Shown piece after piece: positions 27,918 through 36,876 of a DNA stretch of 64,000 nucleotides (position 1 is the first letter of the stretch; every line of letters starts with the position of its first letter). The stretch comes from G963665085 sp963665085 (GTDB taxonomy: Bacteria; Bacteroidota; Bacteroidia; Bacteroidales; JAAAOM01), in the NCBI GenBank assembly GCA_963665085.2, contig CAXXXS010000001.1:558001-622000 (forward strand), read 5' to 3'. Made by a program: the position numbers and the translations under genes. The notes under the pieces were generated by a model that made no database searches, had not been told where the DNA came from, and saw only the letters and a program-made list of their open reading frames with translations.

Positions 27918-28568
27918 TTATCTCAACAACTTACGGTTAAACTCATCAAAATGCGTAATAATCGGAAACGAAAATTCAGAATAATCTTCGTTGTTCGAAT
28001 TGACGATGATTACATTACCCACTTTGCAATTAATAGCGGCTTTAATGCCCGAAAAAGAGTCCTCGAAAATGATGGATTTTGAAGCATTTACGCCTAACTG
28101 TTCGATGGCTTTTTCAAAAATATCGGGAGCAGGTTTACCTTTTATTGTTCCATCGTTGTAGATGATGTGTTCTGCTTTGAAATAATCGAGCAAGTGAAAT
28201 TGTTTAATAAAGAAATCGACATTCGATTTTCCGGCAGCGGTGGCAATTGCCATTGGTATTTGTCGTTCTTTTAGTCCTTCGAAAAGTCTGACAGCTCCAG
28301 GAGCGAGTTGCATTCCGTGTTTTAAGCATTCGTTGCGATAAAGTATCTCTTTCTGTTCTGAATATTCTTCTACTTCGGCATCTGAGAACTTACGTTTAAA
28401 CAAAATTTCAAGCGTGTCTTTATTGTTACGACCGTGAATGTATTCCTTTTTTTGGGCAGCCGTTAATTTAATGTTGTGCTTCTCCAAGAATTTATCCCAC
28501 GCTATTTCGTGGTATTCTGAATCCCAAAATAATGTGCCGTTAAAATCGAAAATTATTCCTTTTTTCAT
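27918..28568 (-). CDS. HAD-family hydrolase (beta-phosphoglucomutase/phosphatase-like)
   Basis: A 216-residue protein from the ATG at 28568, chosen over the upstream ATG at 28586 because MKKGIIFDFNGTL is the standard HAD start. The nucleophile motif is DFNGT, motif II includes ATAAGKS, and motif III/IV include KPAPDIF and FEDSFSGIKAA. The helical cap between motifs I and II places it in subfamily I, with sugar-phosphate phosphatases and mutases. The residue two after the nucleophile is Asn instead of Asp, seen in some members and often linked with altered phosphatase chemistry. Substrate unknown. Confidence 0.85.
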   Translation of the reverse strand: MKKGIIFDFNGTLFWDSEYHEIAWDKFLEKHNIKLTAAQKKEYIHGRNNKDTLEILFKRKFSDAEVEEYSEQKEILYRNECLKHGMQLAPGAVRLFEGLKERQIPMAIATAAGKSNVDFFIKQFHLLDYFKAEHIIYNDGTIKGKPAPDIFEKAIEQLGVNASKSIIFEDSFSGIKAAINCKVGNVIIVNSNNEDYSEFSFPIITHFDEFNRKLLR

Positions 28569-28607
28569 AATCTTGTTTTCTATCAATTTTGACTTTCCAA
28601 TAATATT

Positions 28608-29372
28608 TTATGCGAAAAATGAGATAACCAAAGGTGTAATTGTATGCAAAATAATATCGGCTGAGAAATGAGCTATCATTGCAGATTCTAAACCTTTTTT
28701 CCAATAAAGCCAGCCGAATATGATGCCTCCTAATCCATTTAGCAGAATAGCACGTGTAATGACAAGTCCTGATAAAGGAACTATTTGAGCGGTTACAGGC
28801 AGATGTCCTAATCCAAAAATTATGGAGGCAAGAATAATGGATATCCATATTCCCAAATTCGTAGGTTTTCCTTTATTTGTCTTTTTTATTTTCCAGGTTA
28901 TCCACACAAATAACGAAACCACAAATAATCGCAGCAGTATTTCTTCTGTTATGCCACCGTAAAAAGCGGCAAGAAAACCTTTCCATATTGGTGGAGATAC
29001 ATTCAAAAAATTTAACTCCGGTACTAATTTATTAAACGGAATGCTGACAAAAACAATTAAAATACCAGTAAAAAAACCCCAGCATACTGAAGGAACAGTT
29101 ATGGCTTTTAGTTCTTTTCTTTGATTTTTTCTTTCTAAAATATTCTGCAAAATAGGCATTCCCATTTCGATACGTTTTGATAATATTAGTCCCAAAAATA
29201 TGACTATCGAAAACATAATAATGCTTTGTAGCATTGCAAGAACTAACATCGAAACTGAAAACTCAATATTACTTGAACTTAATGCCAACGAATAGGGCAT
29301 TACAAGTAGTGAGGCAATCACGGAGGAAATTAGTAGTGCATAAAATAACTTCCAATTAATTATACCTTTCAT
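28608..29372 (-). CDS. CPBP family intramembrane glutamic endopeptidase
   Basis: A 254-residue integral membrane protein with six to eight hydrophobic segments and the three CPBP (Rce1/Abi) motifs in order: GITEEILLRLF, FGLGHLP and HFSADI. Bacterial members have roles in bacteriocin immunity, protein maturation or unknown membrane proteolysis. It is a single-gene unit in the accessory block, with no bacteriocin-like small gene recognised next to it. Confidence 0.9.
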   Translation of the reverse strand: MKGIINWKLFYALLISSVIASLLVMPYSLALSSSNIEFSVSMLVLAMLQSIIMFSIVIFLGLILSKRIEMGMPILQNILERKNQRKELKAITVPSVCWGFFTGILIVFVSIPFNKLVPELNFLNVSPPIWKGFLAAFYGGITEEILLRLFVVSLFVWITWKIKKTNKGKPTNLGIWISIILASIIFGLGHLPVTAQIVPLSGLVITRAILLNGLGGIIFGWLYWKKGLESAMIAHFSADIILHTITPLVISFFA

Positions 29373-29449
29373 ATTACATTATATCTTAATAGTTTTATAT
29401 TGAATTTATAATCTTACACAGGCTTCCGTGTGGTTTTTTATCAGTCACC

Positions 29450-29845
29450 TTATTCCGTTATCTCCACCCAATTCCCTTTAAAAGGATTGTGTTGTAGCCT
29501 ATTAGATTTTCTTTCATAACTATAATATGCTTCATAAAGGAGCTTATTTGTATTAACGATTGACTTTCGGTGGTTTTTATCTGGTTGTAGTTGTAGTTTT
29601 TCATAAACTCTTTTACTTGTGTCGAATAGTAGTTTTGATAATCGTAAATTCCCGATAATCCTTGTACCATTTCTTGCAGCATAGACTCGTTGTCGATAAT
29701 TTCTGTTTTTCGATTGCTTTGCCAGTTGATTGTGGTTTCGGGTGTCTTTCCTCTGGCTCATCATTAAGCCCAAAAATACGGCGAACGTTACTGAGATAAA
29801 TTCAACGATTAATGTTTTGTTGATTCTAATATGTTTTAAAGCCAT
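29450..29845 (-). pseudogene. Degenerate membrane-anchored hypothetical gene
   Basis: The frame starts as a small membrane-anchored protein (LIVEFISVTFAVFLGLMMSQ, residues about 12-31, then the helix HNQLAKQS). After that it becomes low-quality, while a second frame from about 29720 (TEIIDNESMLQEMVQGLSG, then YYSTQVKEFMKN) continues the helical pattern; the last part of the first frame (LYEAYYSYE, HNPFKGNWVEITE) again looks genuine. Two compensating frameshifts would rebuild one protein of about 130 residues. Function unknown. Confidence 0.5.
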
Positions 29846-30023
29846 TGTTTAAGAATTCTATCAGTATGATTTATTAAAAACGATATTCATTTTATGTTTT
29901 GTTTTGCTTATTTAGTCTTAATGATTTTCAAAAATAAAATTGATTTTGCTTAAAATGAATTCATTTGGGCAACGTGTAGCTTTTTGTGGGTAAAATACAT
30001 TCTGGAGAGTCATAGTCACGGTG

Positions 30024-30707
30024 TCACTTGAAATGACGCAGTGACTTAATGTTTTCTACTTCCTTAAAAACTAAATATTCGTATTGGGCGCTTTTCAGAA
30101 AAACATTTCTCATTTCGTCTTTTAATTCTAAAGATACTTGTTGTCCATAATCCTCAACTAACTGAATGAAGTGATTTGTAACTTGGTCGTAAGACTCATC
30201 AATGTAAGTATCGATAAATTTTTGGTATTGATTTGGCTTAACCTGACTTGAAATGATATATCGCCCGATTTTCTGATATAACCAGAAACAAGGCAATAAT
30301 GCAGCTAATGCAACAGAATAAAGGGCATTGGCAGCATTGTCAAGAATAAATGAGCCATATTCTTTAAAAGCAGGAGATTGCTGCTTTGCTTCTTGAATAT
30401 TGTAAAAGGTCAAATAATCATTTCGCATAGCTTGCTCTACTGCAATACCATCTTGGGATAATTGCTTGAAAAATTGTTTTTCTGTTTCTGCTGATCCTCT
30501 TTGACACAGCATTTCCAACGCTTTATTATCTTGTTTCAGATAAAGCACGTCTTGCGACAAATAAAAAGCAAAACAACTTTCAGGAAGTGTTGCATCGGCT
30601 AATTCAACTACAAATTGGCAATTTATGATTTGATTATAAATTGGCTCAACCAATTCCCATAGTGTTTGTGTAAATTCTCCTTGTGCAGAAACCCTCATTA
30701 TTTCCAA
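30024..30707 (-). CDS. tenA: TenA family aminopyrimidine aminohydrolase / thiaminase II
   Basis: A 227-residue all-helical protein. The conserved LLPCFWLY holds the catalytic cysteine, DYLTFYN and the C-terminal YEYLVFKEV complete the family pattern. TenA salvages hydroxymethylpyrimidine from degraded thiamine (formylaminopyrimidine to HMP), or acts as thiaminase II. It is the last gene of the TPP-riboswitch operon and overlaps thiD by 10 bases, which favours HMP salvage: the product is the substrate of ThiD next door. Confidence 0.92.
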   Translation of the reverse strand: MEIMRVSAQGEFTQTLWELVEPIYNQIINCQFVVELADATLPESCFAFYLSQDVLYLKQDNKALEMLCQRGSAETEKQFFKQLSQDGIAVEQAMRNDYLTFYNIQEAKQQSPAFKEYGSFILDNAANALYSVALAALLPCFWLYQKIGRYIISSQVKPNQYQKFIDTYIDESYDQVTNHFIQLVEDYGQQVSLELKDEMRNVFLKSAQYEYLVFKEVENIKSLRHFK

Positions 30708-31504
30708 AATTTATTGAAGTGCTGAACGGGACCGTGTCCTTTGCCGATTTCATAATCCGCACCTGCCACAATAGCTTGATTAATATAATCTTTAGCGTGC
30801 TTTACGGCATCATTTAAAGGGAGCTGATGAGCCAAAAATGCTACTACAGCCGATGAAAATGTACAACCTGTTCCGTGCGTGTTTTTTGTAGCAATTCGTT
30901 TTGAAGATAATTCTACAATCTCATCTTTTTCCGCATTATAAAAAACATCAATCAATTCATCATCATCCAAATGTCCAGCTTTTAGCAATACCGAGACACG
31001 GCGATTACACGATAAATCTTTAACAACTTTTGGCAAATCATCTTGTCCGTTGATTTTACTGCCTAACAAGATTTCAGCTTCGGGAATATTGGGCGTAATC
31101 ACACGCACCTCTGGGATTAATTCATCTTGTAACGTTTTTATCGCCAAGTCCAATAACAGTTTATCTCCGGACGTTGCTACCATTACCGGATCAAGAACAA
31201 TATTTTTGATTTTATAACTCAATAAGGTGTCCTTGACAGTGCGAATTAATTCGGAAGAATGCAACATCCCAATCTTTACAGCATCAGCGCCAATATCATC
31301 TAAAACAGAGGTAATCTGTCCTTTAACAAAATCAACCGGAATAGGATGCACTCCATACACCCCAACTGTATTTTCATCGACAACAGCTGTTATAGCTGAC
31401 ATTGCATAACAACCGCAGGCTGACATCGTCTTCAAATCGGCCTGTATGCCGGCACCACCACTTGGGTCGCTACCCGCAATAGTTAACGTTCTTTTATAGT
31501 TCAT
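30698..31504 (-). CDS. thiD: Hydroxymethylpyrimidine/phosphomethylpyrimidine kinase ThiD
   Basis: A 268-residue ribokinase-fold enzyme. The N-terminus AGSDPSGGAGIQADLKTM is the ThiD signature and the C-terminal NTHGTGCTFSSA the ATP-binding/catalytic loop. It phosphorylates HMP twice to HMP-PP, the pyrimidine substrate of ThiE. It is 64 bases after thiL and overlaps tenA. Confidence 0.96.
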   Translation of the reverse strand: MNYKRTLTIAGSDPSGGAGIQADLKTMSACGCYAMSAITAVVDENTVGVYGVHPIPVDFVKGQITSVLDDIGADAVKIGMLHSSELIRTVKDTLLSYKIKNIVLDPVMVATSGDKLLLDLAIKTLQDELIPEVRVITPNIPEAEILLGSKINGQDDLPKVVKDLSCNRRVSVLLKAGHLDDDELIDVFYNAEKDEIVELSSKRIATKNTHGTGCTFSSAVVAFLAHQLPLNDAVKHAKDYINQAIVAGADYEIGKGHGPVQHFNKFWK

Positions 31505-31568
31505 TTTATTATTTTCTTTTTGTCGTTAATGCACAAATACTACTTTTATTTCTATTTATTAAACCATT

Positions 31569-32570
31569 CTAAACGAAGTGATTAAAGCCATTTTTTGTTA
31601 TTTCTATGTTTTGATTACCTTTTCGGTAATGTATTTCAGACCTGCCGTCTTCTATTCTTCCTATTGGAATTAATGGCTTACCAATGTGACTCAGGAATTC
31701 TGCTTGAACAGAATTTAAAACCTCCGGCGCAACGGTAAGCAACAACTCATAGTCTTCACCACCGGACAATGCCAACTCAGTAGCATTCCACTGATTTTGC
31801 AGAGCTACTCTTTGTAATAAATCAGAAATTGGCAACTTATCCACATCAATAACAGCACTCTTGTTGGACGCCCTTAAAATATGGTTTAAATCAGAGGCAA
31901 TACCATCCGAAATATCCATCATCGCGTGAACACCTGATTTTTCGATTAAGAACTGTCCTTCCAATAGTTGAGGTTCAGGCAAATGATGTTTCAATCGTAA
32001 AGATTCAATGTCAGCAGAACTTGACAGCTTATCCAATATTGTTTTTAATCCGGCGACAGAATCTCCTAATTTGCCAGTCACACAAATAATATCTCCCAAC
32101 TGAGCCATTGCTCTGGTTCTTGCTTTTCCCTTGGCACATTTTCCAATTACCCCAACATTGATTACTAAATTCTTTAGCGATTTAGTGGTGTCTCCTCCCA
32201 ATAATGGTGTTTGGTATTTTTCAGACAACGCGTGATAACCTCGCATCAACTCGTCTAAATATTCAACACTAACATCACTTGGTATGGCAATAGATAGAAA
32301 AGAAGCCACCGGCGTTCCACCCATTGCCGCCACATCACTCAGGTTTACCGCCAATGCTTTATAGCCCAATTGGTAAGGGGTAATAGAATCTTTCAAGAAA
32401 TGTACATCTTCTACCAATAAATCGGTACTAATCAACCAGTCTTCTTGGTCGTTTTTTGAAATAATGGCACAATCATCCCCAATTCCAACCACATCGTCAG
32501 AAAGCAAATTCTCAAACAACGGTTGAAAACGCTTTATAAATCCAAATTCTCCTATTTCTTTTAAATTCAT
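31569..32570 (-). CDS. thiL: Thiamine-monophosphate kinase ThiL
   Basis: A 333-residue protein of the PurM/ThiL ATPase fold, with GIGDDCAII, the STDLLVEDVHF metal-binding block, GGDTTKS and SGGEDYELLLT. It phosphorylates thiamine monophosphate to thiamine diphosphate, the cofactor and the riboswitch ligand, so it makes the effector that shuts off its own operon. It lies 35 bases after thiE. Confidence 0.96.
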   Translation of the reverse strand: MNLKEIGEFGFIKRFQPLFENLLSDDVVGIGDDCAIISKNDQEDWLISTDLLVEDVHFLKDSITPYQLGYKALAVNLSDVAAMGGTPVASFLSIAIPSDVSVEYLDELMRGYHALSEKYQTPLLGGDTTKSLKNLVINVGVIGKCAKGKARTRAMAQLGDIICVTGKLGDSVAGLKTILDKLSSSADIESLRLKHHLPEPQLLEGQFLIEKSGVHAMMDISDGIASDLNHILRASNKSAVIDVDKLPISDLLQRVALQNQWNATELALSGGEDYELLLTVAPEVLNSVQAEFLSHIGKPLIPIGRIEDGRSEIHYRKGNQNIEITKNGFNHFV

Positions 32571-32605
32571 TATTTTTTTAGTACAAAGAATTCGTTTTTA
32601 CGAAT

Positions 32606-33226
32606 CTATCCTTTTACTATTTTACTCAACGTCAATGCTGCCTCTTTTGGTTGTTCTGCTGATACAATGGCAGAAACCACGGCAATACCATTAGCTCCGG
32701 CTTTCATCACGCTCTCGGCTGTTGTTTGATTCATCCCTCCAATGGCTACTGCCGGATGTTTCGTCAATTTCATTGCTTCTTCCAAACCTTTCAGTCCAAA
32801 CGGCTGTGCTGTATCAGTCTTCGTCGGCGTTCTAAATACTGGTGAAATACCAATATAATCCACATCTAAATCATTAGCATCAGCTACCTGCGTCATATTC
32901 TCAACAGAGAGTCCGATAATTTTATCATATCCCAACAAACGACGAGCAATTTCATAGGGCATATCACACTGACCAATATGTAAACCATCCGCATCAGCTG
33001 CTAATGCCACATCTGCCCGGTCGTTTATAATCAAAGGAACATTCAAAGGTTGTAGCTTCTGTTTTAATCGTACTGCTAAATTAATAAATTCGCGTGTGTC
33101 ACAATCTTTTTCGCGCAATTGCACCATTGTCACACCACCTTTCACGGCCTCTTCCACAATCCATTCCAAATCACGATCTAATGCTAATGGACGGTCCGTT
33201 ACCAGATATAAACATAAATCCATCAT
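32606..33226 (-). CDS. thiE: Thiamine-phosphate synthase ThiE
   Basis: A 206-residue TIM-barrel enzyme: LVTDR start, VQLREKDCDTREF pyrophosphate-binding strand, NDRADVALAADADGLHIGQ, and GISPVFRTPTKTD. It joins HMP-PP and thiazole phosphate to thiamine phosphate. The start overlaps the thiM stop by 4 bases, so the kinase that makes the thiazole phosphate and the synthase that uses it are translationally coupled. Confidence 0.96.
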   Translation of the reverse strand: MMDLCLYLVTDRPLALDRDLEWIVEEAVKGGVTMVQLREKDCDTREFINLAVRLKQKLQPLNVPLIINDRADVALAADADGLHIGQCDMPYEIARRLLGYDKIIGLSVENMTQVADANDLDVDYIGISPVFRTPTKTDTAQPFGLKGLEEAMKLTKHPAVAIGGMNQTTAESVMKAGANGIAVVSAIVSAEQPKEAALTLSKIVKG

Positions 33227-34026
33227 AACGTTACGATTTTAGCTAGCTTCTCAACTGTTTCAGTATCTAAATTATACAATGTATCCAGAAAATTAGTCTG
33301 TAACGAACCGGGACCTGCCGATTGTTGTACCGCAATTTCTCCGGCAATACTCATCACTGCCATAGCAGATGTTGCCGCTTCCCTTTTATCCGAATTAACA
33401 GCAGCAAAAGCGCCTAATACTGCTGTTGCCGTACAGCCCATTCCGGTAACTTTCGCCATCATTGTTGAACCATTTTGCACTGACGTTACCACTGTTCCAT
33501 CAGTTATAAAATCTTCCTGTCCGCTAATTACCACTACAGCTCCGGTTTTTTTTGCCAACGTTTTAGCGGCATCCAATGCAGCGTTAGACGAAGCTGTACT
33601 ATCCACACCTTTGGTAATCACATTCTGATTGGTCAACGCCATAATCTCAGAACCATTTCCTCGGATAAAATCAGGCTGACATTGTTCCAAAATTTGCTTT
33701 GCTACCTCATTGCGATAGGGAGTTGCTCCCACACCAACAGGGTCAAAAATAATAGGAACACTTTTTTGTTTTGCAGTTTTACCAGCCAAAAGCATTCCTT
33801 CAACCCAACGTGGGCTTAATGTCCCCATATTAATCACCAATGCAGAAGCAATACCGGCCATATCAGCTACTTCTTCCTCAGCATGTGCCATTACCGGCGA
33901 GGCACCTAAAGCTAATAAGGTATTTGCGGTATTATTCATCACCACATAATTGGTAATATTATGCACCAATGGCGATTTTTCTCTAACCAATTTTAAATCC
34001 TTTGATACTGTTTTTCCGTTAATCAT
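33223..34026 (-). CDS. thiM: Hydroxyethylthiazole kinase ThiM
   Basis: A 267-residue ribokinase-like protein with the ThiM N-terminus (HNITNYVVMNNTANTLLALG, GASPVM) and the GMGCTATAVLGAF anion-hole region. It phosphorylates salvaged 4-methyl-5-hydroxyethylthiazole. Its presence, with TenA and without ThiC, ThiG or ThiH in the operon, marks the operon as a salvage pathway. It is 6 bases after the methyltransferase gene. Confidence 0.96.
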   Translation of the reverse strand: MINGKTVSKDLKLVREKSPLVHNITNYVVMNNTANTLLALGASPVMAHAEEEVADMAGIASALVINMGTLSPRWVEGMLLAGKTAKQKSVPIIFDPVGVGATPYRNEVAKQILEQCQPDFIRGNGSEIMALTNQNVITKGVDSTASSNAALDAAKTLAKKTGAVVVISGQEDFITDGTVVTSVQNGSTMMAKVTGMGCTATAVLGAFAAVNSDKREAATSAMAVMSIAGEIAVQQSAGPGSLQTNFLDTLYNLDTETVEKLAKIVTL

Positions 34027-34032
34027 TGTCGT

Positions 34033-34734
34033 TTATTTTTTAATGGCACAAATCGCTACATAATCACCACAATCATACCCTTCGATGGGTTCCTCTAGTA
34101 CATCACTGGAATATATTGGGTGTTTGGTCAGGGTCTGTGCAAATTTCAAATCGGAAAATCCAGTCTTATTCAACAACTCAATTTTTTCCTGAGTAGTGCG
34201 CCAATTCGCCAGTCTTACAAATTCGATGGGATACGGGTCACGAGGGTGCACATTCTCCAACAAAGGATGTTGCCAAGTATCTACTGCCTTCGCCAAATTG
34301 TACATCATCGCATACGAACCTTCTTTGGGTACATCAATCACAATAATGCGTCCATTGGGACGAAGAGCAGCATAGGCTTTATCAAAAGCCATTTGCAAAT
34401 CTGTAATATAACTTGGAGTGCCATTAAAGAGAACAGTATTGTAACACGCTGTTCCCAAATCAGCATTTTCTACAGTGGTGATATCTACTGTCATTCCTCG
34501 TTTGCGAGCAATTTCTGCCATTCCTTCAGAAGGTTCCAATCCATTTTTAATAGAGATGTTGAAATCCTTTTCCAGAATCATTTCAAAGAGACCACTACCA
34601 CACCCCACAGAGAATACCTCTCCGGCATCTTTTAGGAAATAGGCCACTAACTTAGCTTCAGAATACAACAGATTCTGATTGTCCATAAACCACGCATCAT
34701 ACTGCGATGCATATTCATCAAAATTACTTTTCAT
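34033..34734 (-). CDS. Class I SAM-dependent methyltransferase, first gene of the thiamine salvage operon
   Basis: A 233-residue class I methyltransferase. Motif I is VFSVGCGSGLFE (about 39-50), motif post-I GLEPSEGM, and motif III-IV region LRPNGRIIVIDVP. The N-terminal FDEYASQYDAWF is typical of small-molecule methyltransferases. It is the first reading frame behind the TPP riboswitch and is separated from thiM by 6 bases, so it is co-controlled by thiamine diphosphate. A methyltransferase is not a standard thiamine gene. It may act on a thiazole or pyrimidine precursor or a thiamine breakdown product (inference); the substrate is not evident. Confidence 0.85.
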   Translation of the reverse strand: MKSNFDEYASQYDAWFMDNQNLLYSEAKLVAYFLKDAGEVFSVGCGSGLFEMILEKDFNISIKNGLEPSEGMAEIARKRGMTVDITTVENADLGTACYNTVLFNGTPSYITDLQMAFDKAYAALRPNGRIIVIDVPKEGSYAMMYNLAKAVDTWQHPLLENVHPRDPYPIEFVRLANWRTTQEKIELLNKTGFSDLKFAQTLTKHPIYSSDVLEEPIEGYDCGDYVAICAIKK

Positions 34735-34743
34735 TTGTAAAAT

Positions 34744-34767
34744 CCGTTTTTGCGGAATGCAAAAAAC
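34744..34767 (-). promoter_or_regulatory. Hairpin between TPP riboswitch and first gene (possible expression platform)
   Basis: CGTTTTTGC (34744-34752) and GCAAAAAACG (34758-34767) form a 9-bp stem with one bulge and a 5-base loop, ending about 10 bases before the methyltransferase start codon on the minus strand. Its position suggests that it blocks ribosome access or works as a weak terminator when the aptamer is bound. The T-run after it is short. Confidence 0.45.
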
Positions 34768-34810
34768 GATATAGCATCTGACAAATTATGTCAAAATAGA
34801 TTGGCTATGA

Positions 34811-34892
34811 CTCGTTTCCCTCCGCTGTTATTAAACATCTCAGGTTCTTGGGGTATGATCTCAGCCACCACAGTTAAGGCACCCCCAACGAG
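34811..34892 (-). ncRNA. TPP (thi-box) riboswitch
   Basis: The minus strand has the conserved thi-box elements in order: GGGGGTGCC near the 5' end, GGCTGAGATCATACCC, GAACCTGA, and TAATAACAGCGGAGGGAA, closed by a P1 stem made of CTCG at 34811-34814 and CGAG at 34889-34892. It binds thiamine diphosphate and lowers expression of the operon below. A matching promoter lies just upstream and the first gene starts 76 bases after the aptamer. Confidence 0.96.
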
Positions 34893-34901
34893 AATTTGAT
34901 A

Positions 34902-34931
34902 CAAAATTATAAATAAAATTTTGTGCGACAA
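34902..34931 (-). promoter_or_regulatory. Bacteroidota-type promoter of the thiamine operon
   Basis: On the minus strand TTG (34929-34931), 19 bases, then TAATTTTG (34902-34909), an exact fit to the TTG/TAnnTTTG consensus. Transcription would begin a few bases before the TPP riboswitch. Confidence 0.7.
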
Positions 34932-34976
34932 TTTTTTTTGGTAATGTGTTGGATTTTGTGGGTAGCCCTAAAATCC

Positions 34977-35936
34977 CTATTCAGGAGCACTTACATATTT
35001 TGCAGGCAATTGATTTAACCATTTATATCGTTCCGAATTGGGATCAATCTCGGCTTCTGATTCAACATCAATATGCATTTGAACATTTATATTCTCATTT
35101 GCAGCAGGCCATTCCGGTACTCCTAATCCATTTGGATTATGTGTTTTAATAAAATTTGCAAAAAACTCCTGCATCACTGTTGACACCATAAAGTCTTCAG
35201 GCTGCCAATCATATACTCTATTTGTTGGAAGATTTCCTAAAGCATATTCACCATAAAGGTTTTCTAATATTTTATTATAATTCTCTACTGTTGGCACATT
35301 TTGTCCAAAAATAAATCGATAATTCATCTCTTCTGAATTCCATCCGGCTAACAATGGAACTTTTGCTTGCTCTCCTCTTTCGAATATTTTTGAAGGAAAA
35401 TCAGGAAAAAAATTATTATCTACATTCGGAGCAAAATATGGAGTATTAGGTAATCCACTTATTTCAAGGAGTTCCTGAGCGGTAAGAGCTCTTAATTCTT
35501 TTATAGATTTCTTTTTTGCTACTTCTGCGAATTGTAAACCTAATTTTTCAGCATCTTTTAAAGATAAAGGAACAATTGTTGAATTCATCAGTGCCCCACT
35601 TTCTCCAATAGCCGCAGAAAATAAACCTTTTGACAACGGAGATGCCATCTGTGCGCATACGGAGCGTGAACCACATGATTCGCCTGCAATGGTAACACGT
35701 GAAGGATCTCCTCCAAAAGCTTTAATATTTTCCTGAACCCATTTTAAAGCAACATTTTGATCCATTAAAGCATAATTTCCTGAACCTTTATAAGAATTCT
35801 CTGCTGACAATTCAGGGTGTGCCATAAACCCAAAAACACCTAACCTATAATTTATTGTAACCGAAACAATTCCTTTTCTGGAAAACAATTTTTTACCCCC
35901 AATATCTAAAGAGATACGTATATTCGCAAAAAACAC
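34977..35936 (-). pseudogene. Truncated, internally deleted type B carboxylesterase
   Basis: The frame encodes the middle of a type B carboxylesterase (VTINYRLGVFGF, the nucleophile motif GESCGS) and its C-terminus (FFANFIKTHNPNGLGVPEWP). Compared with the usual 500 or so residues, about 120 are missing at the N-terminus, including the HGGGF oxyanion block. About 100 are missing near YGEYALGNLPTNRVYDW, where the GAxHxxEI segment with the catalytic histidine should be. The remaining 319 codons stay open, so the deletion was in-frame. An active enzyme is unlikely. Confidence 0.65.
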
Positions 35937-35942
35937 TTAATT

Positions 35943-36617
35943 ATGAAAACAACAAAACAAAAACTATTTCATTTTCTAATAATTCTGAGTTTAATTATTA
36001 GTTCGTGTGCCCCATCCTATGTCCCGAATGTTGTTAACACTCCTCTTTTAAGCAATAAAGGCGAATTTCAGGCTTCTGCAAATGTAGCACTTTCAGGTTT
36101 TGATCCTCAAATAGCCTATGCCATAACAGATAACATAGGCCTTATGGTTAATGGTAGTTTCGCTAATCAAACTTCAGACACAACGGATGACTATCACAAA
36201 CATCAATTTGTTGAGTTTGGGGCTGGTTATTACAAAAGAATAGGTCCATTTTTTAGATTCGAATCCTATGGAGGCGTAGGTTTTGGCAACCTGGAAAGTA
36301 ATGATAACGATGCTGTTTTTATTCCCTATTCTTCTGTTAAAACTACCCGTTTTTTTGTTCAGCCAACTATCGGGGCTACTTCACATATCATGGATAGCAG
36401 CTTCTCTTCAAGATTTGTAATTGTAAATATGAACCAGGGTTCTCATAGCGATATCGGTTATTTCCTGGAACCTGTAATGACTGCTAAATTAGGTTATAAA
36501 TATGTGAAAGTTGTAACCCAGTTTGGTATCTCAATCCCTCTCAATTCAGAAATAGATTTTGGATATGAACCATTTATTTTTTCTCTTGGTTTGCAATTAA
36601 ATCTTGGAAAACTTTAG
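35943..36617 (+). CDS. Hypothetical outer-membrane beta-barrel lipoprotein
   Basis: A 224-residue exported protein. The signal peptide ends in LIISSC (lipid cysteine about residue 22) and is followed by PSYVPNVVNTPLLSNKGEF, a motif-like start found in small Bacteroidota outer-membrane proteins, then amphipathic strands and a C-terminus of barrel type (FSLGLQLNLGKL). Function unknown. Its start codon lies only 6 bases from the start of the divergent broken carboxylesterase. Confidence 0.7.
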   Translation: MKTTKQKLFHFLIILSLIISSCAPSYVPNVVNTPLLSNKGEFQASANVALSGFDPQIAYAITDNIGLMVNGSFANQTSDTTDDYHKHQFVEFGAGYYKRIGPFFRFESYGGVGFGNLESNDNDAVFIPYSSVKTTRFFVQPTIGATSHIMDSSFSSRFVIVNMNQGSHSDIGYFLEPVMTAKLGYKYVKVVTQFGISIPLNSEIDFGYEPFIFSLGLQLNLGKL

Positions 36618-36876
36618 CCGGAAAATTAAAAAACCTATTCTCACCTCTTTAGCAGCATCAACTTGATCAGGATTGAATGTAACAGTTCAATTTATCCTTT
36701 GCAGGCATATTGGTTGATATTAATAAGTTTAATGAAAACTAAACTTTATTGCTTATTTAACACAAAATCTGGATTAAAAAATTTGTAACTAAATATTTCT
36801 TATTAAAACCGTTACCGAGAAGTTTTGTATTTAAAAATGTTTTAATTTCGTATTTATAACCTAATACATTAATACC

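Noticed and set aside
22805..29845. Integron-type cassette array
   Set aside because: The series of small accessory genes on one strand suggests cassettes, but no attC-like folded sites at gene ends and no integrase gene were seen.
30005..30050. Hairpin AGTCAC/GTGACT at the end of tenA as a terminator
   Set aside because: The short stem has a long loop and no following T-run on the minus strand.
36618..36876. Terminator or leader before the first heme-binding gene
   Set aside because: Only a weak AAGTTT/AAACTT hairpin at 36725-36746 without a clear T-run; nothing else supported in this 259-base gap.
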